NCBI RefSeq assembly: GCF_022427965.1
Contig: NZ_JAKTTI010000013.1
Coordinates: 1 to 64,000 of the forward strand
Source: Fredinandcohnia quinoae
GTDB lineage: Bacteria; Bacillota; Bacilli; Bacillales; Bacillaceae_L
Direction: 5' to 3'
DNA: 64,000 nt
A program made the position numbers and the translations under genes. The notes under the pieces were generated by a model. It had not been told where the DNA came from. It saw only the letters and a list, made by a program, of their open reading frames with translations, and did no database searches. Numbering within the stretch: the first letter of the stretch is position 1; the number at the start of each line of letters is the position of its first letter. Positions 30,645 through 39,088 of this stretch are shown here, in pieces.

Positions 30645-30682
30645 AAAAAAGCTATTGGTATTTTAATATCAATAGCTTTTTA
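30645..30682 (+). terminator. Terminator of parEC
   Basis: AAAAAGCTATTG and CAATAGCTTTTT form a long stem followed by T. Confidence 0.85.
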
Positions 30683-30805
30683 ATAATTATTACCCAAAAA
30701 CATTTTTAAAAAGATTTTTATTTTAAATAAAGCTACTTTCCTGTACAATAAAAATATACATAAACTTGTGATTTTCTGATAGAAGAGGGTAGGTAAATAT
30801 GAGAG

Positions 30806-31864
30806 ATGATGATTAAAAAGTACATAAATAAAAAAACGATTCTACTGCTTATTGCACTGATCGTTTTGATTTATCTGATACCACTATCAATACCGCTTAT
30901 TCTGGCATTCTTAACTGCACTAATGTTAGACCCGATTGTCAATTTTTTGGTAAAAAATTATAAATTCAAACGTATATATTCCGTTACGGTAACATTTTTT
31001 GTTTTCTTAATCTTTTTACTATTAATTGGGTATTTAATCGTAACTGTAATCATAAATCAATTGATTATGTTTATCAAGAATATTCCATTCTATGTATCGG
31101 GACTGAACACGGAAAAAATTCAAACATTATTAGAGAAATGGGAAAAATATTCTAAGGATTTACCGATTGAAGTCATTGATTCGATTGAAAATACTTTATA
31201 TTCTCTAAAAGACCTTTTAATTGTATTTGCTAAAAATATTACAGAAGGAACATTTGGGATTGTTTCGAGTATCCCTGAATTTCTTTTAGAGTTAATTGTG
31301 TATCTTGTAGCCGCCTTTTTATTTTTAAATGAAGTACCAAAAATCAAATCGAGAATAAAAGAAATGCTGCATGAATCTACAATTGAAAAAGTACAAATTG
31401 TAACAACCCAGTTAAAACGGTTGATAATTGGATTTTTAAAAGCTCAAATTGTTTTTAGTGGCCTAACATTCATCTTAACGTTTTTAGGTCTGTATATCCT
31501 GGATGTTAAGTATATCCTGGTACTAACCTTATTAGTCGTATTAGTAGATTTATTACCTATACTTGGGGCGGGTTCCTTCCTAGTACCTTGGGCTGTATTT
31601 GGTTTTATTAATGATAATCAAACCCTTGGTTTTGGGCTTATAATTCTATTTTTAGTCATTACAATCGTACGAAAAATAGTGGAGCCTAAAATCTATTCAA
31701 CAAATTTCGGTATTAGTGCATTAGCAGCATTAATCAGCATGTATTTAGGATTTAAAATTATGGGGATTCTTGGGTTATTGTTAGGACCAGCAATTGTCGT
31801 ATTTTATGATTCCTTAACGAAAGCAGGGTTAATTAATATTAATTTTAAATCGAATAAACTTTAA
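30806..31864 (+). CDS. AI-2E family transporter (PerM-like membrane protein)
   Basis: A protein of 352 residues with about seven to eight membrane helices and the family arrangement: N-terminal helix pair, a soluble helical stretch (about 95-135), then a cluster of helices with the conserved VDLLPILGAGSFLVPWA and the C-terminal KIMGILGLLLGPAIVV. Family members export small molecules or act as Na+/H+ antiporters; the substrate is unknown. A five-codon reading frame (ATG at 30799 to TAA) overlaps the start and may affect translation. Confidence 0.85.
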   Translation: MMIKKYINKKTILLLIALIVLIYLIPLSIPLILAFLTALMLDPIVNFLVKNYKFKRIYSVTVTFFVFLIFLLLIGYLIVTVIINQLIMFIKNIPFYVSGLNTEKIQTLLEKWEKYSKDLPIEVIDSIENTLYSLKDLLIVFAKNITEGTFGIVSSIPEFLLELIVYLVAAFLFLNEVPKIKSRIKEMLHESTIEKVQIVTTQLKRLIIGFLKAQIVFSGLTFILTFLGLYILDVKYILVLTLLVVLVDLLPILGAGSFLVPWAVFGFINDNQTLGFGLIILFLVITIVRKIVEPKIYSTNFGISALAALISMYLGFKIMGILGLLLGPAIVVFYDSLTKAGLININFKSNKL

Positions 31865-31877
31865 CTTATGTTAATAG

Positions 31878-31918
31878 AGGCGCATCTTTTCATTATTTAG
31901 AAAAGATGCGCCTTTTAC
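31878..31918. terminator. Bidirectional terminator after the AI-2E gene
   Basis: A 14-bp stem, AGGCGCATCTTTTC with its complement, between convergent genes. Confidence 0.88.
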
Positions 31919-31923
31919 ATTTA

Positions 31924-33102
31924 CTACATATAATCATTTAACGAATCCATAACATATTGTTTGAAAGCTTCCAGCTCATTTACATTCTGGAAACTTGCTT
32001 GTGCGGAATTTTTATTCCCACCGCCTTTTCCATTAAAGCGTGAGAGTTCTTCTTTAAAAAGCTGACCACAATGAATAGACATTGAACCATTATGTGTGAG
32101 TAATAATTTGTTTTCTAGTAAAGTAATCAACAAAATAGGGGAGCTAGTTAGCTCAGTTAGATGACTTGATATTCCCTGAAGTTCTTTTAGGGTTTTATCA
32201 GGATATTCTTGCTTGATTATTTTCTCCTTATGATTTTTGATGAGCTCGTTGGCGATGAAATGATTGTTTTCGGTTTTTAGTGTATCAATCTGTTTTTGAA
32301 GTTGTTTTATTTCATTATCTAGTTTCGTAATCTTATCTAACAGTCCCTCTCGATTTGTACTATAATTTGCAGCAACAGCTGTTAAAACAGTATGTGTTTC
32401 TTGATAATCATGAAGGGCACGCCAGCCACATTTAAAATAAACGCGTGTATTTCCTTTGCTTTTTTCAGTTTTTAATAGTTTTAGAATGCCAAGTTCTCCG
32501 GTTTTTGACACATGTGTTCCCGCACATGCCGACGTGTCAATGTTTCCGATTTGAACGATTCTTATATCCTCATCTATATCCGGCTGTTTACGGAGAGGGA
32601 GGGAGCTTAATTCTTCTTTTGTTACAAAAAAGGTAGTAATATCATGATTTTCATAAATATATTGATTCACTTGTTGCTCAATCTGAAGTAGTTGAGATTC
32701 AGTAAGCTCAGGAATACTTAAATCAATCGAAACAATTTCCTTACCTAAATGGAAACTGGAGGTATGTGCATCAAATAAATCAATACAAACTGCAGAAAGG
32801 ATGTGTTGACCAGTATGCTGTTGCATATGATCCAATCTCCGATTCCAATCTAATTGACATTGAACTTCGTTTGAAAGTGGGGGATGGGGAAGTTTATGAT
32901 AGACCTCACCATTTTCACTATATACATCAATTACCTCAATATCATTAATATACCCTGTATCGGCAGGTTGACCGCCGCCTTCAGGATAGAAGGCAGTTTC
33001 CTCGAGGGTAACAATAAACTCCTGATCTTTTTGAAATATATCTTTAACCTTTGTAGCCCATGATGATAAATATGGGGAGGAGTAATAAAGTTTCACAGCC
33101 AA
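31924..33102 (-). CDS. AlaX-type alanyl-tRNA editing protein with DHHA1 domain
   Basis: A protein of 392 residues with the AlaRS editing domain: EETAFYPEGGGQPADTG, zinc motif HTGQHILSA, and CAGTHVSKTGELG, then a coiled coil (about 245-290) and a C-terminal DHHA1 domain with GKGGGNKNSAQA-like RFNGKGGGNKNSAQ. It is predicted to hydrolyse Ser-tRNA(Ala) or Gly-tRNA(Ala) in trans, without aminoacylation. It starts with TTG behind AAGGAAG. Confidence 0.9.
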   Translation of the reverse strand: MAVKLYYSSPYLSSWATKVKDIFQKDQEFIVTLEETAFYPEGGGQPADTGYINDIEVIDVYSENGEVYHKLPHPPLSNEVQCQLDWNRRLDHMQQHTGQHILSAVCIDLFDAHTSSFHLGKEIVSIDLSIPELTESQLLQIEQQVNQYIYENHDITTFFVTKEELSSLPLRKQPDIDEDIRIVQIGNIDTSACAGTHVSKTGELGILKLLKTEKSKGNTRVYFKCGWRALHDYQETHTVLTAVAANYSTNREGLLDKITKLDNEIKQLQKQIDTLKTENNHFIANELIKNHKEKIIKQEYPDKTLKELQGISSHLTELTSSPILLITLLENKLLLTHNGSMSIHCGQLFKEELSRFNGKGGGNKNSAQASFQNVNELEAFKQYVMDSLNDYM

Positions 33103-33354
33103 TATAATCTTCCTTTCAAAATGATCTATGTAATAGTTTAAAGATAATAGAAGAGTGAAAATTTATCAACTTACTATTGTATTAAAAACGCTAGTAGGTT
33201 TTTATTTTATATAATTAAAATCTGTTTATCAATAAAAATAATATAAATATTGATAAAGTTTTATTGCAAAACGATAAATTATGTGTTAAATTTCAGAATG
33301 ACAATAAATAAGTGAGATGCTTTTTGTTGAACGAAGCGAAGGGAATGGATAAAC

Positions 33355-34173
33355 ATGAGATCACTAAAACAGCTTGTTCATTTTGGGTGGGTGCAGACAT
33401 TATCATGTTTGTTTCCTGTCGTAATTTTTGCCTCTTTGGCTATTACTAAAATTCTGCCACTTCCTTACCTATCTCGATATGACTGGTTGCTCATCATCTG
33501 CCTTCTGATGCAGTGGTGGATGGTGTATTCTAGGCTTGAAACACTCGATGAACTAAAGGTAATCACAGTGTTTCACCTTATTGGACTTGCGCTTGAAGTT
33601 TTTAAAACACATATGGGATCATGGTCTTATCCAGAGGAAGGATATTTCAAAATATTTGGAGTGCCTTTGTATAGTGGATTCATGTACGCAAGTGTAGCTA
33701 GCTATCTTTGCCAGGCATGGAGGAGGATGAAGGTTGAACTAGTTAAGTGGCCTTCGTATTACCTGGTTGTCCCACTTGCAGCTGCAATTTATTTTAATTT
33801 TTTTACCCACCATTATTTGATTGACATGCGTTGGTGGTTATCTGGTATCGTTATGATTGTCTTTTGGAAGTCATGGGTCACATACGAGGTGAATGGAACT
33901 GGTTATCGTATGCCACTTGCATTTTCTTTTGTACTTATTGGCTTTTTTATCTGGATAGCTGAAAATATTGCAACGTTTTTTGGCGCTTGGGAATATCCAA
34001 ACCAAAATGATGCATGGAGTCTCGTTCATTTAGGAAAGGTGAGTTCATGGCTATTATTAGTGATAGTTAGCTTTTTGATTGTAGCCACATTAAAACAGGT
34101 AAAAGGGGATTATTCCACAAAGATGAGAATGGAAGAGAACAACAACATACCCGGAGGTGGAAAATGTCTATGA
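33355..34173 (+). CDS. DUF817 integral membrane protein (YoaT-like)
   Basis: A protein of 272 residues with about eight membrane helices and the family stretches LALEVFKTHMGSWSYPEEGY, GVPLYSGFMYASVASY and IAENIATFFGAWEYPNQ. The function of DUF817 is unknown. Its 3' end overlaps the next gene, a UppS homologue, by 10 bases, which points to a linked function, perhaps in polyprenyl metabolism. That link is inference. Confidence 0.85.
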   Translation: MRSLKQLVHFGWVQTLSCLFPVVIFASLAITKILPLPYLSRYDWLLIICLLMQWWMVYSRLETLDELKVITVFHLIGLALEVFKTHMGSWSYPEEGYFKIFGVPLYSGFMYASVASYLCQAWRRMKVELVKWPSYYLVVPLAAAIYFNFFTHHYLIDMRWWLSGIVMIVFWKSWVTYEVNGTGYRMPLAFSFVLIGFFIWIAENIATFFGAWEYPNQNDAWSLVHLGKVSSWLLLVIVSFLIVATLKQVKGDYSTKMRMEENNNIPGGGKCL

Positions 34174-34925
34174 AAATACCTTTTTTCAATAACAAACATT
34201 CGGAAGAATCTTTGTATTATCCGGAAGATAATACACCGAATCATATAGCAATAATTATGGATGGAAATGGACGCTGGGCAGGGAAGCGAGGCATGGTAAG
34301 AGCTGCTGGCCATAAAGAAGGAGTATCTACAGTCGTAAAGATTGTCAATGCAGCAGTCAAATGTAAGGTGAAGGTTCTGACACTTTATACGTTTTCCAAG
34401 GAAAACTGGAAACGACCAAAGACTGAAATAGACTTTATATTGAGACTTCCCAAAGAGTTTCTACAAATTTATCTACCAGAACTTATATCTAATAATGTAC
34501 GAATTGAGGTAATCGGTGATATGGAGAACCTTCCAACCTATACACGTGAAGCCGTACAGTATGCAATAGATCGTACAGTGGATAATGATGGTCTTCAGAT
34601 GAATATTGCACTTAACTATGGAAGCAGACACGAGATTTTACATGCAATGAAAGAGATGATAACGGATATAAACAATGCAAAATTATCACTGGATGAACTG
34701 GACGAACGGCAGTTTTCAGGATACCTGTATACAGCTGGTATGAAAGACCCTGACCTTCTAATTCGTACGGGAGGGGAAAAACGCTTGAGCAATTTCCTGC
34801 TTTGGCAGCTTGCCTACACAGAATTCTGGTTTACAGATGTGTTGTGGCCGGATTTCACAGAGAAGGAATTTCTGCTAGCAGTGGAAGAATATCGGAAACG
34901 AAAAAGAAGGTTTGGCGGAATATAA
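34164..34925 (+). CDS. Isoprenyl transferase (second UppS homologue)
   Basis: A protein of 253 residues of the cis-prenyltransferase family, with the catalytic segment IAIIMDGNGRWAGKRG, TLYTFSKENWKRP, and the C-terminal DLLIRTGGEKRLSNFLLWQLAYTE. UppS makes the C55 lipid carrier for cell-wall synthesis. The housekeeping uppS of Bacillus is with frr and cdsA; those are not here, so this is probably a paralogue with its own product or condition. GGAGGTGGAAA precedes the ATG. Confidence 0.85.
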   Translation: MSMKIPFFNNKHSEESLYYPEDNTPNHIAIIMDGNGRWAGKRGMVRAAGHKEGVSTVVKIVNAAVKCKVKVLTLYTFSKENWKRPKTEIDFILRLPKEFLQIYLPELISNNVRIEVIGDMENLPTYTREAVQYAIDRTVDNDGLQMNIALNYGSRHEILHAMKEMITDINNAKLSLDELDERQFSGYLYTAGMKDPDLLIRTGGEKRLSNFLLWQLAYTEFWFTDVLWPDFTEKEFLLAVEEYRKRKRRFGGI

Positions 34926-35036
34926 GTAGTGAACATCTGTAATTTGCAGATGCTATCCGTTAAGATTTGAAAAAATCTTTGGTTCATCATAAAAATATTA
35001 TGTAAACTAATTTAATAATGATAAGAGGGGGGATTC

Positions 35037-35390
35037 TTACTTATTTTCTTTTCTATTTTCAAGCACATAGTTCATTCCAATTTCAATTAGCGTATTTGTT
35101 TGGGTTTTTAACTTTTTTGCACGATCTTTTAGTTGATTATATTGAACTTCACTAAAAGTTGTACCTAGTTGTTTTCGATCTAAAGGTTTTGCAGGCGGTA
35201 TTAAATCTTTTTGTTTTTTATATGTAATTAAGACATAGTCAATTCCTTCTTCAATTAAGGAGTTATAAGGCTTATCCAATTTTTCAGCAAGAAGCTTAAT
35301 GTTCTGTAATAGGCTTTGACTAATAGTCGTGTTTTTAGTTACACGGTCAGGATTATAGGTTCTAATTTTGCTTTCGTAAGGCAAGATCAT
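35037..35390 (-). CDS. Tandem ribbon-helix-helix-like protein
   Basis: A protein of about 117 residues that I do not recognise by name. It holds two copies of a 34-residue unit of the same length: TTISQSLLQNIKLLAEKL... and TTFSEVQYNQLKDRAKKL..., both ending in (N/I/T)-LIE-(E)GI/M-(D/N)YVL. Each has the strand-helix-helix pattern of a ribbon-helix-helix DNA-binding fold, so one chain could act as a pseudo-dimer. The N-terminus is basic. The start may be ATG 35390 or the TTG at 35384, which is better spaced from AAGGAG. It lies next to a recombinase gene. Confidence 0.65.
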   Translation of the reverse strand: MILPYESKIRTYNPDRVTKNTTISQSLLQNIKLLAEKLDKPYNSLIEEGIDYVLITYKKQKDLIPPAKPLDRKQLGTTFSEVQYNQLKDRAKKLKTQTNTLIEIGMNYVLENRKENK

Positions 35391-35721
35391 TAACTCCTTA
35401 TATGAGAAATTACTGTATTTTTGATAAAAGTATATCACAACAGCCGAAAATTAGGCATGTTGATTTATTGTTATTTTTTTATATTTAATTAACTAGCTTC
35501 CGAGAATATATATTATGTAAACTTGTAAAAGTGTAATAATACCAATAACCCGAAGTACTTAGTTCAGATATGATTCATTATCGGGACCTCTTCGCATCAC
35601 CTACTCCATGACTACTGTTACGGTGAAGTTAATCCTATGAAATGAAAATGTGTCATTTATTGTTCAAGAACTTAAAAACAATGACTCGAACCCATAATAG
35701 ATATATTATAACATTAATAGA

Positions 35722-35770
35722 ACCCACCACGCCTCTTAACAAAGCGGACCAAGGTGGGTCATTTTATTTT
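35722..35770 (+). terminator. Hairpin with T-rich tail
   Basis: ACCCACC (35722-35728) pairs with GGTGGGT (35753-35759); T-rich sequence follows. No plus-strand gene is seen upstream of it except the UppS homologue far away. Confidence 0.5.
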
Positions 35771-35774
35771 AAGG

Positions 35775-35808
35775 AGAAGTGAACTAAAATATGTTCGCTT
35801 CTTTTTTA
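35775..35808 (+). terminator. Second hairpin terminator
   Basis: AGAAGTGAAC and GTTCGCTTCT form the stem (one G-T pair), followed by TTTTTT. Confidence 0.7.
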
Positions 35809-35957
35809 TTTAGTGATTGAATACTAAATCCTTTATTTCCATCCTAACTTGAATGCTCTATAAAGAATTTTTCTTTATCAAATTTAACTCTCGATATGTT
35901 CCAATAGCTCTCTAACAAAATTAATGACCAATGACCTTAGAAAAGAAAATTAATTTC

Positions 35958-35978
35958 GTCTGAGAGCGAATCTCAGAC
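35958..35978. repeat. 8-bp inverted repeat
   Basis: GTCTGAGA-GCGAA-TCTCAGAC, a perfect stem with a 5-base loop and no T-run. Confidence 0.6.
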
Positions 35979-36044
35979 ACCAGAAAAAATAGAAAAGTTT
36001 TAAGTAAATTATTATATCGAACAAATAATTTATGATAATATATA

Positions 36045-36073
36045 AGTAAAGATAAGTAAGAGTTATCTTTACT
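36045..36073. repeat. 11-7-11 inverted repeat upstream of the recombinase
   Basis: AGTAAAGATAA (36045-36055), a 7-base spacer GTAAGAG and the exact complement TTATCTTTACT (36063-36073). Two arms of 11 bases with a 6-8 base centre is the layout of tyrosine recombinase core sites. It could equally be an operator or a leader hairpin, since it lies 46 bases before the recombinase start. Confidence 0.6.
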
Positions 36074-36118
36074 ATACATAATAAAATTATTGACAACTTG
36101 AAATTAGGAGACTAAAAA

Positions 36119-37237
36119 ATGAATGATTTAACCATTTTGAATCACATGACAAGTGAACAATATTTAATGCAATTGCAAAAACAATTAGAACACCGACACT
36201 TGCTTGATGAAAATAGAAACCTCTCCCTATCGGATAGTTCTGAGCAAGAATTTTTGGAGTTATTCTTTTTTGAAAAAATTTTTACTCAAGATAAGCAACT
36301 TTCTCCCCATACAATTAAAGCATACCGTTCGGATGCTAAAACGCTGCTTATCTATTTAATGGATCATTCGCTATCTTTTCGGGACATCGGTTTTCCGGAA
36401 GTAAAAGCATACAATAAGTATATAAAAGAAAAATATGCAGCTAAATCTGCGATAAGAAAATTAGAGTTTTTTCGAAGATTATTAGATTTTGGGTATGAAA
36501 CACAATTCTATAAAGCTCATCTTTCTACCTGGATCTCAAAACCTACGTCTAAAAAAGGACATCATATTATAGAAGAAACTAGTTCAGAGGATGCACAAAC
36601 TCGCGTTCAAGTTCGAGAATTGAATCAAAAAGATGCGGAATATTTGATTTCCTTCTTTCCTAAAATTGTGAAGGCAAACAGAAATCGTGAACAGTTAGAA
36701 AAACGTAATCTATTGATAGCCTACCTTCTCTATACGACAGGTCTGCGTGCTAGTGAGCTATTAAGTTTGAATTGGGGAAGTTTTCGTTATAATCGCCAAG
36801 GTCATTTATATGCGGATGTGATTGGTAAAGGGAAAAAACCAAGAACCATTCCTATCAAAGATGAGACGACAGAGGTATTATTCAATTATCGAAGGAGCCT
36901 AGGAGAGTCGATTGACATAGACCCAGAGGACATTAGTCCACTTTTTTTCGCTCTATACAATAAAAAGGAACCGTGTGAACATAAAAAGCGGTTAACCTAT
37001 CCGGCTCTTTATAAAATTGTGAAGGAAGCCGTTCATTTGGCAGGGAAAAATTCGAATGTCTCACCGCACTGGTTCCGTCACACATTTGTAACCATGTTAC
37101 TCGAAAATGATGTTCCACTTGCGGTAGTGAAAGATTGGGCCGGTCATTCAGATATCTCAACCACTAATATCTACTTGGAACGTGTAAATCAAGATAATAC
37201 ACATGTTCATTTACATAATGTGAATATGTTTAGATGA
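36119..37237 (+). CDS. Tyrosine recombinase / integrase
   Basis: A protein of 372 residues. The N-terminal SAM-like DNA-binding domain is about 45-150 and the catalytic domain about 180-365. Catalytic residues are visible: Arg in TTGLRASELLSL, Lys in IGKGKKPRTIP, His-x-x-Arg in SPHWFRHTFV, His in WAGHSDIS and Tyr in TTNIYLERV. It is longer than XerC/XerD (about 300), with an extra N-terminal segment as in XerS or plasmid integrases. GGAG lies before the ATG. No tRNA or phage gene adjoins it, so it may be a stand-alone recombinase or the remnant of an element. Confidence 0.88.
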   Translation: MNDLTILNHMTSEQYLMQLQKQLEHRHLLDENRNLSLSDSSEQEFLELFFFEKIFTQDKQLSPHTIKAYRSDAKTLLIYLMDHSLSFRDIGFPEVKAYNKYIKEKYAAKSAIRKLEFFRRLLDFGYETQFYKAHLSTWISKPTSKKGHHIIEETSSEDAQTRVQVRELNQKDAEYLISFFPKIVKANRNREQLEKRNLLIAYLLYTTGLRASELLSLNWGSFRYNRQGHLYADVIGKGKKPRTIPIKDETTEVLFNYRRSLGESIDIDPEDISPLFFALYNKKEPCEHKKRLTYPALYKIVKEAVHLAGKNSNVSPHWFRHTFVTMLLENDVPLAVVKDWAGHSDISTTNIYLERVNQDNTHVHLHNVNMFR

Positions 37238-37314
37238 ACTTAACGATGCTATCTCTTTTAGAAATACCAATAGGTAACGACGTAATTGGCTTTTAAGGAT
37301 CAATCAAGATAAAT

Positions 37315-37358
37315 AAAGCCTAGTTCTTCCGTATTTTCAGCGAAGAATTAGGCTTTTT
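37315..37358 (+). terminator. Terminator after the recombinase
   Basis: AAAGCCTA...TTCTTC and GAAGAA...TAGGCTTTTT form a long stem with a T-run. Confidence 0.8.
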
Positions 37359-37399
37359 AACTTCAACATACATTCATTAATCAAATTTTACCTGTAGAT

Positions 37400-38025
37400 T
37401 CATTCAATGATAATTACTTCTCCATCCCTCAACGCTTTAAATAGAGTTTTATTCTCAATCATATATTCTATCGCTCTATTCATAATGATAGATTCTCGGT
37501 GGTCTGATTTATAATGTGGGACAATTACATAATTCAATATACGTAAACCTTCCCAAATTGTTTGATGCTCTTCCCCATACGGCTTCTGCTCAGGTTCATC
37601 TGCTAAATGAATGCCTTTTAACGTTGGACCAAGGATACAGCAGCCCGCACTATATCCTCCATACAGAATGTCTCTTTTTTCGCTATAATATTTTTTAATA
37701 ATTTCATCAAAACCACTTAGCCTCATAGCTTGTGCCAGAACAAAAGTATTTCCACCTCTTACCCAAATTACATCGTATTGATCAAGCTTTTCTTTCAATT
37801 CTTCGTGGTTACTAAAGTACTTTTTCAAATCCAATATATCCACTGTGAAACCTATTCTTTGAAGATCTGATATGTCCGCTGCATCACTCATATTTTTTCT
37901 TTCTAAATCAGTCGCAAAATCCAATGCATTATTGATATACGCTACTTTTTTATTGCTTTTTTTAGTTAACTCTATTAGTATCTGCTCTTCATTCCCAATT
38001 TATAAGATGAAAGATAAAATTTCAT
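37400..38025 (-). pseudogene. Peptidase E (S51 family), frameshifted
   Basis: The intact part (37924-37400) encodes 174 residues of an S51 dipeptidase-like protein with WVRGGNTFVLAQAM and the nucleophile segment GGYSAGCCILGP. The normal N-terminus is present upstream in another frame: ATG at 38025 behind GGAGG gives MKFYLSSYK, and the frame then needs one extra A in the short run near 37999-38001 to continue as IGNEEQILIELTKKS and join the downstream frame. A one-base deletion or a sequencing error explains this. If real, only an N-terminally cut protein from a TTG at 37924 could be made. Confidence 0.75.
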
Positions 38026-38060
38026 AATATCCTCCAGTTTACTAGTAAATAATTTTAAAA

Positions 38061-38198
38061 TTATTTAGTATGCTTCTTTGCGATTGCTTTCGCATCTTTC
38101 ATGAATTTGTTCTTCGACTTTGAATGGTTCTCTGTTTTCATTTCATTAATAAAGTCCTTTGCGTTACCTCCAATAATTTTCTTAGCACCTAGTTTCAT
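38061..38198 (-). CDS. Small basic hypothetical protein, 45 residues
   Basis: MKLGAKKIIGGNAKDFINEM begins this Lys-rich peptide, which ends KAIAKKHTK. I do not recognise it. A weak GGTGGTGGATAT precedes the ATG. Its coding status rests on the amino-acid composition and lack of an overlapping gene. Confidence 0.4.
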   Translation of the reverse strand: MKLGAKKIIGGNAKDFINEMKTENHSKSKNKFMKDAKAIAKKHTK

Positions 38199-38269
38199 AT
38201 ATCCACCACCATATAAAGGTTATTTATACATTTATATCCCCTTACATGACAATTTATTCTGGAAATCTA

Positions 38270-38788
38270 TTATTCCTCTATCGTAAAATATGTAGGTACT
38301 AGAAACTTCATTAAATGAAGTCCATTTTCTTCCTTTCCAGTTGTTTGGAAGTATCTATTCTGATAGTATTTTACCTTATCCTCAACAGACCAAAGGAAAA
38401 TATATCGGCATGTGAATATCGGTGTAATTTCAAGTACTTTACCTATGATGAACTGTAGCAAATATGTCCCAATTCCTATCTGTTTTAAGTCTGTCCTAAC
38501 TCCTAGAAACTTTACTTCAATAGCCGGGATGAATAAATCATCTTGTAACCCTATTTCTCTAGCTTCTTCCATAGGTATTTCAAGGTGTGAACAATTAGCA
38601 GTAAAAAAAGCAATTACTTCTCCCTCATACATCAATGTTGTAGTAGATGAAATCCCTAAATTATGATCAAATAAAGCATTATTTGGTTGTTTTAAGTAAC
38701 CATCTATCCAGTTATCACCACAAGAAAACCCTTGAACTAACTGGTAGGTTTGGTCCAAGGGTAAAAATTCTATATTATCGAAATTCAT
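38270..38788 (-). CDS. GNAT N-acetyltransferase, possible TacT-like toxin
   Basis: A protein of 172 residues. The start FSCGDNWIDGYLKQ near residue 20 matches the F-x-CG...(L/I)DxYL motif of GNAT toxins that acetylate aminoacyl-tRNA, and the acetyl-CoA loop is RTDLKQIGIGTYLLQ (with Lys-Gln-Ile-Gly-Ile-Gly for the usual Q-x-x-G-x-G). An ordinary acetyltransferase cannot be ruled out. A small gene ends 14 bases upstream and its stop overlaps this gene's GAGGAG site, the arrangement of an antitoxin-toxin operon. Confidence 0.78.
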   Translation of the reverse strand: MNFDNIEFLPLDQTYQLVQGFSCGDNWIDGYLKQPNNALFDHNLGISSTTTLMYEGEVIAFFTANCSHLEIPMEEAREIGLQDDLFIPAIEVKFLGVRTDLKQIGIGTYLLQFIIGKVLEITPIFTCRYIFLWSVEDKVKYYQNRYFQTTGKEENGLHLMKFLVPTYFTIEE

Positions 38789-38802
38789 TATGGTCTTACT
38801 CC

Positions 38803-38985
38803 TCAGAATATTCTATGAGTTGTTTTATTGTTATTAACATTTGCTGATATACGGATACAAGAGTTTAAAAACGCTCTATAATCTGGATTGATATTGGCAA
38901 TCTTCTCCGATTTCAACTCATGTAATATCTTTTGATTATCTACTTTATCCAACTTTAACGCTGTTCTTTTTGCAAAAGTTACCAT
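38803..38985 (-). CDS. Small protein upstream of the GNAT gene, candidate antitoxin
   Basis: A protein of 60 residues, basic at the N-terminus (MVTFAKRTALKLDKVDNQK). It does not look like the DUF1778 antitoxins that usually pair with TacT-type toxins, so the antitoxin role is only from position. AGGAGGGATTGTG precedes the ATG at 38985. The TGA stop lies in the ribosome binding site of the GNAT gene, suggesting coupled translation. Confidence 0.6.
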   Translation of the reverse strand: MVTFAKRTALKLDKVDNQKILHELKSEKIANINPDYRAFLNSCIRISANVNNNKTTHRIF

Positions 38986-39088
38986 CACAATCCCTCCTAT
39001 AAATAATTATCTATTATAATAGTTTGATAGTCAAATAGAAAAAGTATAAGAAGTAGAATTGTTAGAATTAAGACCTCTATTAATGACT

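Larger units (their letters stand above)
35391..36118. other. Gene-free stretch before the recombinase
   Basis: I see no supported gene in this 728-base stretch. It has two hairpin terminators (about 35722-35810), a short stem at 35958-35978 and the inverted repeat at 36045-36073. A short minus-strand frame near 35560-35620 looks like a broken gene but is too weak to call. Confidence 0.6.

Noticed and set aside
34110-34313. Minus-strand open frame across the DUF817/UppS overlap
   Set aside because: It is antisense to two well-supported genes and has no start signal.
35540-35640. Minus-strand fragment reading like a short, broken protein (MRRGPDNESYLN)
   Set aside because: Stops interrupt the frame, there is no start with a ribosome binding site and I cannot match it to a family.
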